The notes under the pieces are model-generated. The model did not search any database. It was not told the origin of the DNA and saw only the letters and a list, made by a program, of their open reading frames with translations. A stretch of DNA of 64,000 bases, from positions 62,001 to 126,000 of the forward strand of contig JARUPY010000242.1 of assembly GCA_029817715.1 (NCBI GenBank), given 5' to 3'. The position numbers and the translations under genes were made by a program. The first letter of the stretch is position 1, and the number at the start of each line of letters is the position of its first letter. The DNA is from Melastoma dodecandrum. Lineage: Eukaryota > Streptophyta > Magnoliopsida > Myrtales > Melastomataceae. Shown here piece after piece: positions 13,314-24,330 of the stretch.

Positions 13314-13834
13314 CATATGGATGTGATGTGGGAATTACTCATGGCTTTTGTAATACTGCTTAATTAGTTATTCAATTAGTTTAAAAAATTACTATGAAGA
13401 AATGAATCGTTTATACAAACAAAAAATGCCATAATTTATTTATTTTATAAGATTAATACATAAATTGGTTAAAAAAGCATTCGCATTTGTATTTCAGGCT
13501 AATATGACTAACATTAATAGGCGGAATTAATTATTGTACAAAAGACTATCAAATCATGTCGTCCAAATCAATCCCAAAAGTTTAATCTCATTGAATAAAA
13601 ATAATAATTGTGGGAAATAATTTTTTTTTCTAAATTTTGATTCAGAAAATGAAAATAAATAAATAAATAAATTTTTTCTAAAAAATTTAAACTTTTTTCT
13701 TACCCTAAACAACCATGTAAATTTAAGATATTCGAATCTCGAATGGCAATGTCAAAAGATTATAGATTATCCAATTGCTTTCCAATATATAAATAAATAT
13801 ACACCTTTTTTGTATTGTGGTGTAAAAGGGAGCC

Positions 13835-15417
13835 ATGGATTTGAACAAGGGATATGCTCTGTTTGTTCTATTGTTCATCGCTTCGTTTCTTCAAAGTCAT
13901 CAACTCCGCCCGCTCGATGACGAGGCGTTCGAGCCACGCCTTCCGGTTTTGAGTAAATCACACCTATTTAAAATGGAAGTGACAAGGTTTCTGTTCATTG
14001 CAGACGACATCGGGAAAAGTGATAGACTGCGTCGACATATTCAAACAGCCAGCTCTAGATCATCCTCTGTTGAAGGATCACAAAATTCAGGTTTTTATTT
14101 ATTCAATTTATTTGTTTCCTTCGCATCATTATAAAAACTCATAGGGACAATTCCATGATGCAGATAGGTGATTCATCTTCGGAAAGCGGCGCAGCGGGTA
14201 TCTTCTCTTTTGGACAAGGATGCCCTGATGGGAAGATCCCGATCCTCAGAACAACTAAAAAAGATTTAATAAATTACTTCCGCGCTTAGATTCAGCCTTC
14301 TCTCAACCTTTCACCGGTCGTACCAGTGTAAGTTTTCTTGTAGGACATATAATACACAAGCATTATTCAACAAAACTGAAAGTGTGTCCGAATTCCCTTT
14401 CTGTCACTATTTTTTTTTTAGCTTGTCAATACATGCCGGTTTTATTCCATAAAACATCATTCCGCGTGTGGGAATAGAACTCGTCCGAAATCGCTACTAC
14501 GGAGAGCACTACTATGGTGCCAAAGCAGTGATAAACATTTGGTCTCCAGAGTGTAAAGGCGACCAATTCAGTGCATCCGTGATTCGGTTAGCTAGTGGCC
14601 CTGAAACAGGCAATACTAATGCTATTTACGTCGGATGGGCAGTAAGTTTCCTTCCTTAGACATCAATCGAGGTTGCAACCACAGGTTTCTCCGGTGGTAT
14701 ATGGAGATGATAATGCACATCTTTTTACTTTCTGGAAGGTAATTTTTTCATATTATTGTATCATATTATAATTTTTCATTCACGCTCTTAAAAGAGTGAC
14801 TTCTTCTATCCAGGGGAAGGATCTACGGGATGCTATGATATTCGTTGCCCCGGTTTCATTCAGACAGATAAGGGAATAGTTCTCGGAGATGTTTTTAATA
14901 GGGCTTCGGATTACGGGGGAATTCAGCAGATAGTTGATGTTCACATTACCCAGGTAATGTGTCTCCAGTAGTGTAATAATGTTTTATAGCTTTACAAAGA
15001 AAACCCTTACTAAGAATTGGATATTGTGCGTTTTCGCAGGATCCGATCACTAAGAATTGGATACTGAGTTTTGGAATTGGAAACGAAGAAAGGCAAGCTG
15101 GATACTGGCCAAAAGAACTGCTTCCTCAGATGGCGGGCGGTGCGGCAAATCTGTCTTTCGGAGGAATCACGGTGCATGGGCAAGGCATGAGTCCCCCGAT
15201 GGGAAGCGGGTACAAGCCGGACAGAGATGAGAGGTACTCTGCCTTCATGAACAAGATAATGTTCTCTGGAAATTATTCGGAATTCCGCGCGCCCTTTGAC
15301 TACGAAATAGACGAGGTTTTGGACAATAAAAACTGCTATGGCCTGAACAACTTTGGAATGACTGACAACTTTGGATACTTCATCCTCTTCGGTGGACCCG
15401 GAGGACCTAATTGTTGA
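13835..15417 (+). pseudogene. Neprosin-domain (DUF239) secreted protein gene, probably broken
   Basis: Neprosin-domain proteins are secreted plant proteins; the founding member is a prolyl endopeptidase of pitcher-plant fluid. Exon 1 (13835-14090) gives a signal-peptide-like start (MDLNKGYALFVLLFIASFLQ). Later exons read FGQGCPDGKIPILRTT (about 14209-14256), YYGAKAVINIWSP (14468-14641), VSPVVYGDDNAHLFTFW (14695-14738), GCYDIRCPGFIQTDKG (14814-14954) and a last exon DPITKNWILSFG to GGPGGPNC (15040-15417). Order and motifs fit the family across its length. The obvious splice sites do not keep frame between exons 1 and 2 or between the FW and GCYD exons; there is an in-frame TAG at 14287-14289, a shift before the YYGAKA segment, and an intron of only about 53 bp. 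The final exon itself is open. I call it a recent pseudogene; transcript data could still show an alternative model. Confidence 0.75.
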
Positions 15418-17365
15418 AATCAAAAATAAAAATTATGAAATAATATTATTTGAAGGAGGAGATGATTTCATGTCTGAATCTTTTATTTTTTTTTTCCATC
15501 TATTTATGTAGTAATCTTTAAAGACAGATCAAATCGAAGCACTTATCAATTCAAGAATGGGCCGAAATCCAGGCCCAGTAAAGGCCTCAACTCCTGATAG
15601 GCAATACATTTCAACGACTTTGAAATCCATTCATCAAAAATATTTTTTATTTTATTTTTTCAACTCTCTTTATTTTAGGATTGATATTAGAGATTTAAAT
15701 AAAAATAGATAAAAAAAAACATTAATTCTCGCCATTCATAGACTGGCTGGAGAAAAAGAAATATCAAGAAAATCGTCAAACAAGCTGGAAAAAGGTGCTG
15801 CTGAATTAATCAGCCACAATGTTGTCGACACAAGGAGTAGTTGTGCATCTGAATCTCATGATTTGGACCACAATGTCGTCGGATCTGTCAACCATTACGA
15901 ATAACCAATCGTTTGTGGTCTCTGAAGAAGAAATCGCCACCATTAATCTTCGAGCTTACCCCGCCGATTTCAGTACCTATGATCTATCACCCTTAAAAGA
16001 TCAGCATGAGATATATATGATGCCATCGGGAGAATCGTCAGGCCAAAAATAGCCTCGTGGAAAACATAAAAGCGAGCGAATGTGGCCAAAAGTAGCAAAC
16101 GAATAAGTTTCATTGTAATGACATTGTTTTGGTTATATAGTAGTCTTCATTCAAATGTTGTGCAACTCCAGGGTCGAAAATATTCTGCACCAACCACACC
16201 ATCAATATAACTAACCATACCGAAGCCGCAAAAAGTGAAAAGATCTTCGCAAAGCATACATACCTGAACGGAGAAAGGAGGGAAGAATCAATGGCGGGAG
16301 TGCCGACGGAGGAAGGCTGCCGTTGGAGGGTCGGGCCTTGATCTTTGCTGCCCTCTAATTTTATCCCTTATGCCCAAAAACGAAGTTCTATGGGGATTAA
16401 AAATTGTTATTAGTAGTAGAAGTGATGGGGTATATTATGATACTAAAACTTGGGCGATTTATAATCGTGGGTAGGTTTAATATGGTAGTAAGAATTTGTG
16501 TTGTGGATGTACTATAGTAATAAACAGTTTGTTATAGTAGTAAAAAAAAATATTGTTCATTATCATAATAAATTCACAATTTCTACAGCTAATAATAATT
16601 TCAAGGCCTAATAAGCTAATACATGTTGTCGTTTTTGTAAATTTTTTCATATAGTCAAACGTTTAGAAAATTTCATCCTATAGCATGAACTTTTAACTTG
16701 CTTCAATAAAACTCATTAAAGAAAATTTTAACTTTTCAAAAAATTGAAATTAGTCCCCCTAAATCTAGAAAATTACGATAAAAGTGCTTCTAACTGGTGT
16801 TAGTCCCAGAGTATAAAGCTAAGTATATTTAGAATTAGCAAAGTTTAAAGCAATTATCTATACAAGGGAATACAAAAAGATTGAATGCCTAACAGGAGAA
16901 ATCATAAACAAAATCGTAGGCTCTGTGAAGAAATAAAGATGTTTGAAGGGGTTCATGGAGATTAAAGCGACCTCCGAGCTCAGTAGTTCTGTAGGACAAT
17001 CAGTCGAAAACCTAAAACTGTAATGAAGAAATTCCAAACAGGGCCGAGATAAAAGATCAGACAAATATATATGGTATAAGCTGCCCCTTTCTTTCTGGAT
17101 CCTCAGTACGAGGTGCAACTATGAATTCATCAAGTGGTGAGTTACCAAAAGATCTAAAAAATGTCTTAGGTCTGGTAGAAGAAACTCCAATTAATCTAGG
17201 AAGCGTTCACTGAATTTGTAACTACGAAAACGAAAATTTAATGGCCCGATTATCCCTATAGAAAAAAAAAATCTGAATTTATTACTAGAGATAACGTTCT
17301 TAAGCTTGTAATTTACCTCAAGTGCTTTTCGAGGCATTAATTGTTCTAAAAAGATCTACTTTGCG
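15418..17365. other. Intergenic, mostly AT-rich; one unrecognised 77-aa frame
   Basis: A frame at 15819-16052 (+) has somewhat more balanced codon use than its surroundings but matches no family I recognise. A short GC-richer patch at 16260-16350 contains ATGGCGGGAGTGCC followed by a stop after 16 codons, possibly a fragment of a lost gene. The rest (16360-17330) is AT-rich without visible genes. Confidence 0.4.
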
Positions 17366-17512
17366 ATGGCGGCTCCTCTTCTTCTAATGCTAGCTGCCTC
17401 GTCTCGCCGGTCCTTCTCTCACCGTCACAGCCATCCACCTCGTGGTCTTGCCTTCCGCAGAGAGCTTTTTATTTTCTCTCGTGTGCAATCCCAATTGATT
17501 TGGTTGGTATGA
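17366..17512 (+). CDS. Short frame resembling an organelle-targeting presequence
   Basis: A 48-codon frame starts in a good context (GCGATGGCG) within a GC-richer island. The product starts MAAPLLLMLAASSRRSFSHR and is rich in Ser and Arg with no acidic residues until residue 35, the composition of a mitochondrial or plastid presequence. A GT follows close to its stop, so it could be a surviving first exon of a gene otherwise lost. No downstream exon was found. Function unknown. Confidence 0.25.
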   Translation: MAAPLLLMLAASSRRSFSHRHSHPPRGLAFRRELFIFSRVQSQLIWLV

Positions 17513-18312
17513 ATATTTTAATTAAAAAAAAATCAATGGCTTACGAGAGTTTTGGTAAAACATTGATATAGTTCGTGTGCTCTTAATCAAACTTCGATAT
17601 TTTTCAATCGTGCTCATTTATTATTATTATTATTATTTAAGTTATTTTTCTAACCAAATGTGATTATTTTTGTCTATTCAAATTATTATGATATGTTACT
17701 TACACATCATTTTATCATTTATTTTACATTAAAGAAAACGAGTTATTTGGTTTTTCCTCTATCAAGTGGGACTCGAAAAGGAGCAATCTTTAACCGCCAT
17801 AACCGTTGTAGTAAAATGACACACACACACATATATATATAATATGTGTCTTTTTAACAAATGCGTCGGTGAATTTCAAAATATTATTTTAAATTTAACA
17901 TTATATCAACAAGTTCATATTAGTGGCAAAGTATTCCAAAAAGGGGGCCGCTATCAAGTGTCTAAAGTCCTTATTATAATTCAATAGGTGAAAATTTATG
18001 ATTCGCGTTTTGGCCCACTCTTCTAACGATAGTTGTAAAATATTTGTTTTGTTTTTGTTTTTTCTTAAATATCACACACACATATATTATTTAAAAGCAA
18101 TCTTTACAAATATTTCCTTCCTTATATATAATATATATAAATATATATCTTCGTCGAAGTTAGCATTTGACTTTGGTCTATTATTTTCCAATCGGTTGAA
18201 AAAAAAGGAAACGATTTCAAAAACTTCACAAAATATATAAATCCTAGAATTATTACTTTTGTTTGATTAAAAAAAGAGAAAAAAGAGGGAGGGAGGGAGA
18301 GATTTTAGGTGG

Positions 18313-18341
18313 TTATTATTATTATTATTATTATTATTATT
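18313..18341. repeat. (TTA)n microsatellite
   Basis: About nine or ten uninterrupted TTA units. Confidence 0.85.
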
Positions 18342-18539
18342 TAAAGTTTTTCTACAAAACCCTCTGAATGGCCTCATCTCCTAAACCCCTTTCCGTCCCA
18401 TGGGCTCGGGCCCCCAATTGTCCGACCAACCCCGTATGTTATTTGAGTGGATTTGGATATTATAATTTATCAGATGGGTCGGATGTGACTATAATTTTTA
18501 AACTCGATCAAATTTTGGGTCAAATTTCGATAAATAAAA

Positions 18540-18820
18540 TAATAACCTTACCCAACCCGCCCGACTGATCAAAAGGGTTTTTATTTTTGTTTTATACTTT
18601 AGTTTATTTTTAAACTCATATTTTTTGTTATGTTTTATTTTTTATTATATTGAATTGGGCTTTTGGACCGGACTTGGTTTTAGATAAAAATTTTAAACCC
18701 GATAAACCCGACCCGAAGTTAAGGTCTCGACGAGTTTGGATAATGAATAAAAATGTTTGACCCGAATAAATCCGGCCCGAAAATACCCAAACCCGCCCAT
18801 TGAACAGGCCTAAACGGATC
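18540..18820. mobile_element. Possible hAT-type non-autonomous element fragment
   Basis: The segment carries many short direct and inverted copies of CCCGACCC, AACCCG and GGCCCG-like words and ends in CCCATTGAACAGGCC. Its reverse complement, GGCCTGTTCAATGGG, is typical of plant hAT-like non-autonomous elements. Terminal inverted repeats and an 8-bp target duplication could not be defined. Confidence 0.3.
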
Positions 18821-20315
18821 CAACGAATCGTTAATTTAATCAAAATCTCCTTTTGGGATAACGAACACACTTCTTCTTTTCAATTATTTTTTTATGGAGA
18901 TGGAATTAAATATGGAATTTATTTCCCATAAATCCTTTTAATTTTTAATTTGTCCTATTGGCGAACCCAAGTATGACGAGCCGTCGAAGATCTTGGATTC
19001 GCCACATTGGTGCGATGTGATGGACCTGGGTCATGTAGACAACTATGGAAAAATAATAAAAAAGCAAAATGTCAAAGTGTGACCAATATAATGAATTATT
19101 GGCACATCTCTTACTAAATTGAATTTAGTGGCAAGTAACATTTTTTTTCGTGTGAGTAGGTAACTAAATTGAATAGGGAAGGAGGAGATCATGGGCATGG
19201 GAGCTGTCGAGGACCGTAAACGTGCTAACCAAATTGGAGGACCTCGTCAATAATTTGATGGCTTGGAAGTGTTAGAAATGTTTTGATGATGAGCCTGACC
19301 TTCTGTGTTACATAAGTCAAACATTTTATTCTACATAAGCATTTCATGTTGAAGTCTTTCTGTAAGAAATAATTTTGTGATTAATTAATTATTTAACCAT
19401 TAGTTAATCATGAATTAATTAAGATTTGATTAAGATGTTATCTAATCAAATCAAATAGATTTCGACTTCAAATAAATCCATTAGAAATAATGTTTCTTAT
19501 AGAAAGAAATATAATCTTCTATATATGGAAATGTTCTACAGTCTACAGTGATCTTATACGACCATTAATGACTGTTATTTGAAGTTGCTAATCATAACCC
19601 TCTTTTAGATATATTTGTTTTTTGTCTTGAATAGAATGAAGTCGATCCTTACCTTTATGGAAGATGATCTTTGATGATCTCCATATACAATCTGGAAAGT
19701 ATATCATAATCTTATCCTAATTAATTTGATCGATTTCTTTACTGAATACATGTACTTGTGTATTATTTTTGTACATTAAATTTTATTGTTATCTAATCCT
19801 ACGTTTCCTTGTTTTACAGATTGTCGGTTTTTTATTTTCTTTTTGCATTTTTACTTCGGTTTTCGTGTATAAATAACCACGCTCTCCCATAATTCAATCT
19901 ATCCATTCCCTTTGTAACATTCTTGTATCATTGAGAAGACTATGATCGCCAATAAAGTAAACAAAAGTAAATGAACACAAGAATTCACTAGAACAGCCAT
20001 CTGACGATGTCCAACATGGTTGCTACAACACTTAACACAATTGCAGACCGTCAGGTTGACAATCAAGCAACCCTTCGGGTCATAGAATGATTGTTTGTGT
20101 TTACAATTGACCCGAGGTGACTTATTTATCGACCTAACTTGAATAACCAACGACCTAAACACATTAAGCACGTGTTTATTGTTCTAAATAAGACATCGGC
20201 GTCGGCGAACACATCACTGTCATCGATGGACCTTTCATCGACCTTCATCTTCTTCAGCTTTGACATCATACCTTTGGACGCGTCCCCGATGCAGCATCGA
20301 TCCTATGGTTCATCG

Positions 20316-20366
20316 ACGTCCCTGGTCCTAGGCCTTCGACGTCCCTGGTCCTAGGCCTTCGACATC
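20316..20366. repeat. Two-and-a-bit copies of a ~23-bp GC-rich tandem repeat
   Basis: CGACGTCCCTGGTCCTAGGC is followed by CTT and then repeats, with a third partial copy reading CGACATCC. It lies in a GC-richer patch rich in TCGAC/CATCGA words, atypical of the AT-rich neighbourhood. Confidence 0.7.
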
Positions 20367-21396
20367 CATCGGCTCGACACCAGACTTCGACCAATGCTGG
20401 CCCATCACAAGTGCTCCAGGCCTTCGAACCCCATTAGTAAAAGTCCAAAATGTCGTTTGCCATGTAAATAAGTACGATTTAAATTTCTGACAGTGGTCGC
20501 CAAACTTTTACGATAAACGTACATACATTCGGATGCTAGAAATGCCAAAATCAAAAGTACAACACTTGAAAATGAAAGAAAGATTGAGAAAAAATGCAGT
20601 GAACAATCCCACTCTTCGGGACTTTGGTGTGACTGTCATGCTTTTTACATCGTCTTGGAACTGTCAAAATACGTGCTTCAAGTCACGGGCCACATTCTCT
20701 CGTTTTGGGGACCGATGGAGGGATGCGAGTGTTCGTGCGTCCTCAAGCCTATTCGCAGATTTTCATGCTTGGCAGTTTTCTTGCTCTCACTCGACCGTTC
20801 TTGAATGAACAGCTTAATTACTATTTCTCTCGTCTTGGTATCTTTATACTCGCTTGACTAAGTTGGAGTTGCTCGCCCGCCATCTCATACTCGCCTGTCT
20901 CGATCATGGGATTAGAAGATTAACCCCTTTTACTTAGGCCCAAAATTGGACCTTGCCAACATCTAGTAACAATTTAACCACTATCAATAACATCAAAGTC
21001 ATACAAGAACTTATATATTGTAATATCTTTTCCATATTTCACTTATACTGTCATGTACTAAATTATCCTGATTAAGAATTGCAGAGGAACCTCCACCTCC
21101 TTACATCACAGCATAAAAACCTTAAATCAGCTGATCTTCGACAGATCTTTGTCGAGCTCTTGTCCGATCGAATTCTCGAACGCTTTGGCTGGCCGAGTTC
21201 CTCTAACAGGACTGCCTTTCAGTGAACCTGATCGCAAGGACATCACTCATTTCCGTAAACAAACATGAAAATATTTTGGGGCGCCGAGGCAAATCTGAAG
21301 CCCCCTGGAAAAGAATATCGCTAAGAGAACAACACACTGCGGGCGTGCAAGGTGTACATTTTACCGTTGGTGTTCTGATCTACACTTTCTTTTGAG

Positions 21397-23632
21397 CTAT
21401 TTCGGAGATGGTTCGCCGGTCCAGTAACTCTTCACGGCCATGAGGATCTTCTCTGGGTTGAATGGCCCGCTCTCGTGGTCCATGATCTTGCTATTCCACC
21501 TCATTCCGTCTGTTATGGCCTTCACCTTCAGTAGGACCTCAACTGTGTCTCGGAATATCACCGTCCCTTCGGGCCGGAGGATCCGATCCATCTCCAGCAG
21601 GATGTACTTGATGTCGCACCTGGCAGACAAACAGAATGATAGGAGTTCATCATACAAACCGCACAGATTGCAGCAGATGCATTTTGCAGTATTAGTCCTT
21701 ACCTGTCTTGATAAATGCTGAAGACTCCCCCAGCATGGATGAGATCGTATGTCCTGGGATATGTTGAGAAGGCCTCGCACCAGTCATGGTATGTCCCAAT
21801 GAATCCCCTTTCGTATATGACGCCGAGCGTGTCGTGGTCGGCATTGGCTGGCACCACGTTCATGACCCATACAGGGTACTTACTGAAGGACGCGGCGAAT
21901 CCTCCAAGATTTGCATTCATGTCCATGATGTTGCGGAATCGGCCTTGCGTCAGGGGACTTATTATGTGCTTGTAGTAGGTCAATCTCTTCCTCCACAAAT
22001 CATTGTCCTCCTTGAACTTCTCTGCGGTGATACCTGGGAGAGAGCCACTTCTGATTCGAGGGGGAATAGCAAAGGCACGGTATGGCCAGTTCTCGAGCTC
22101 ACCACCTGCCACTTCGTCCGAGCTGCTCACCTCTGGTAATGGGGTTATGCACATCTCCATATCCTTATACCTTTGCACCAACAAATGATTGGATTAGCTG
22201 AGCAAAGAAATCATAAGTTCGTCAGATCGATTACTCTTAAGAGTTTTTACCAAGCGGCATCGGCATTGTCGCCCTTGCAAATGTGAGGGGTCTTGTAGAT
22301 GCTCCTGCTCTTGACGCAGTTGATGTGGTTGATCGGTTTCTGCCAGATTGCGAGGTCTCCTTTCTCGATGACCTTCTTCCAGCAAAGGCGCTTTGCTACC
22401 TCCTCGATGGAGTCCTGCTCTTGTTTCAAATCCTCTTGTGTCCGTTCCCATCCTCGCCAGTGCTTCTTCCAGTTGATAGGAGGACCTGAAAGGATCCAGT
22501 AGCCGCCGGGTCTAAGGACTCTGTCTACTTCAATCAAATACTGACCATCTGCACGAAAAAGCATGGCAACAAGGATCACGGGATGTCGATGATTGATCGA
22601 TGCCCCCACAGTTCAGTTATTGCATTCTTACTGTAATCTTTCCACGGTATCAGACAGCGAGAACAATGAGCCATATCGAAGGATCTAGCAGGGTAAGGAA
22701 GCCTCTGAGATGCCATGATCCCGATCATTGCCGGAACTCCTCGCTCCAATGCAAACCACACCTGCGCCTCGTGGGTGTCTCGAGGGGCGAATGACATGGC
22801 TACAATGTCCCTCTTCAGCAGGTATGCACCCCAACTAGCTACCTGCACGATCAGTGTCAACTAAAAATCAGATCCGAATCCAACTGTGGAAGAAAGGGAA
22901 AGAAAGAAACAATGTCCAAGGAACACGTACCCCACAACCAGTATCGATGGCCGTCCTGATCTTCCCACTCGTCAGAGGTATCAACTCCGCAATATCGTCA
23001 ATGTAAGCATCGGCGCCTCGGGGAAACATGGTACCCCCGCCGGGGAATCTGAAACGTTCGCCCTCGACTTGGATCCAGTTCTGGATGGCCTTCTCGATGC
23101 TGAGCTCCTTGTGAGGGATGTTGTCGTACCAAGCGTAGTCCCTGCTCTGGGGCCACTGGAACGGGGTCTTGTAATTGGGCGGGGCAGGGATCATGCAGTT
23201 CAGGAGCTCTTCCTTCTTAGGGCAGTGCCGTTCCCGGTACTTCAACTTCTCCCTGTCGAACTTCCTTGCCCTGACAGGGTCCTGGCAGGGCGTGTACTCG
23301 CTGAACGACATGTCACAGGGAGGGATGGTCTCTACAGAATCCGTATTATTAAGAGAGATCCGGTGGTGGGCGTCAAAGTCCAAGGAGACCGACGACGACG
23401 ACACCGATTCCGAGGAACCTCGGGAACCAACCACGGCCGTGTCCTTGGGGGTGCAGTCGACCTTCCTGCTGTAGACCTCGGATCCATTGTTTGGCTCCGG
23501 GGTCGAATTCTGCCACGACCCCAAGACATAGAACAGGACGCAGAGCCCGCTGACGCAGAAGATGTAGGTGAGGCGCTTCCTCTTTGTCTCGAGGTGGGCG
23601 TGCTTCGGCGATCCGCTGTGGTCCTTTGCCAT
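21397..23632 (-). CDS. Putative S-adenosyl-methionine-dependent methyltransferase, PMT15-18 type
   Basis: Complete five-exon gene of the plant PMT (DUF248, QUASIMODO2-related) family. These are type II Golgi membrane proteins thought to methylate pectin; that role is family knowledge. Exons: 23632-22931, 22842-22632, 22548-22251, 22170-21703, 21619-21397. All introns are GT-AG and 80-88 bp; the exons total 1902 nt and close in frame to 633 aa, a usual family length. Visible are a short basic N-terminus, one membrane segment near residues 21-40, a Ser-rich stem, [13 protein letters not shown], the SAM-binding motif AIDTGCG at 228-234 continuing VASWGAYL across intron 1, [55 protein letters not shown] and a C-terminal YWTGEPSPK. 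The wording between SGPP and CITPLPE resembles the PMT15/16/17/18 group more than PMT2. No defect seen. Confidence 0.95.
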
Positions 23633-24330
23633 ACCTTCACCTTCCCTTCAACTGCAGCAATTAACATCACATTTTCTCAGATTAAGCCCAAAAGAAAAAA
23701 AAAACAAACAAAAATTGCACCACAATCAAACACCCAGTACCATCCAGCATCATTATCATCAAAAAACCAGAAACCCAGAAAAGGAAAAGCATCAAACGAC
23801 CAGCTTTCGATTTTCCCATCTGGTCATCAAAATCATTCATCATCATTCAATTTCCATACCAGATCTCCCGCCCTCCCTCTCGAAAATAACAACTGTTCCT
23901 ACAAATTGTAATACCAAAAGAAAGGGAGGAAAAGGACTGATCATAATACCCGGAATCAATTCTTCAGCAACTTCACTTTTTTCTCCAAAATAAATAATTT
24001 CTTTTTTAAATAGTGGTTTCCACAGCTTCTTCGGCTTCAGATGTAAAAAGACAATGGGGGGAAGGCAACAAACCAAACCACCCAGCGATCCTCAAAGAAG
24101 GGATGGGGAGGAGACAGGTAAGGGAGGAGACAAGGGATGAAAAGGTCTAGTGAACAACAAAAAAAAACAATGTTTAAATTATTTGTAAATAGTAAAAGTA
24201 ACTAAAGGAAAATGGACTCACCCCCCACTCTCACTAACCAAAGAGGCAAGGAGGAGGAATAGGGATCATAGGAATAGGAAAATGGAAGGTATGGATGATG
24301 GATGAACAACAGAGAGGGTGGGAAAGAAAT
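23633..24330 (-). promoter_or_regulatory. 5' leader and proximal promoter of the PMT-like gene
   Basis: Read on the minus strand, this is pyrimidine-rich DNA with CT runs, common in plant 5' leaders, ending at the ATG at 23632. A leader intron is possible, because an acceptor-like CTGCAG lies just upstream of the ATG. A transcription start cannot be fixed from sequence alone. Plus-strand frames across here are by-products. Confidence 0.4.

Larger units (their letters stand above)
17513..21396. other. Gene-poor AT-rich stretch with short repeats
   Basis: I find no convincing gene. Visible are AC/AT microsatellite DNA at 17819-17842, a TTA run at 18313-18341, a patch at 18540-18820 full of CCCGACCCGA/GGGCGGGTT-type words of the sort seen in subterminal regions of plant hAT-like elements, and a GC-richer patch at 20180-20420 with a short tandem repeat. 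Frames at 19899-20171 (-) and 20533-20808 (+) resemble nothing I know. Confidence 0.5.

Noticed and set aside
22886..23911. 341-aa plus-strand frame opposite the methyltransferase gene
   Set aside because: It is the antisense of PMT exon 1 and its leader; the minus strand has the family motifs and correct splicing.
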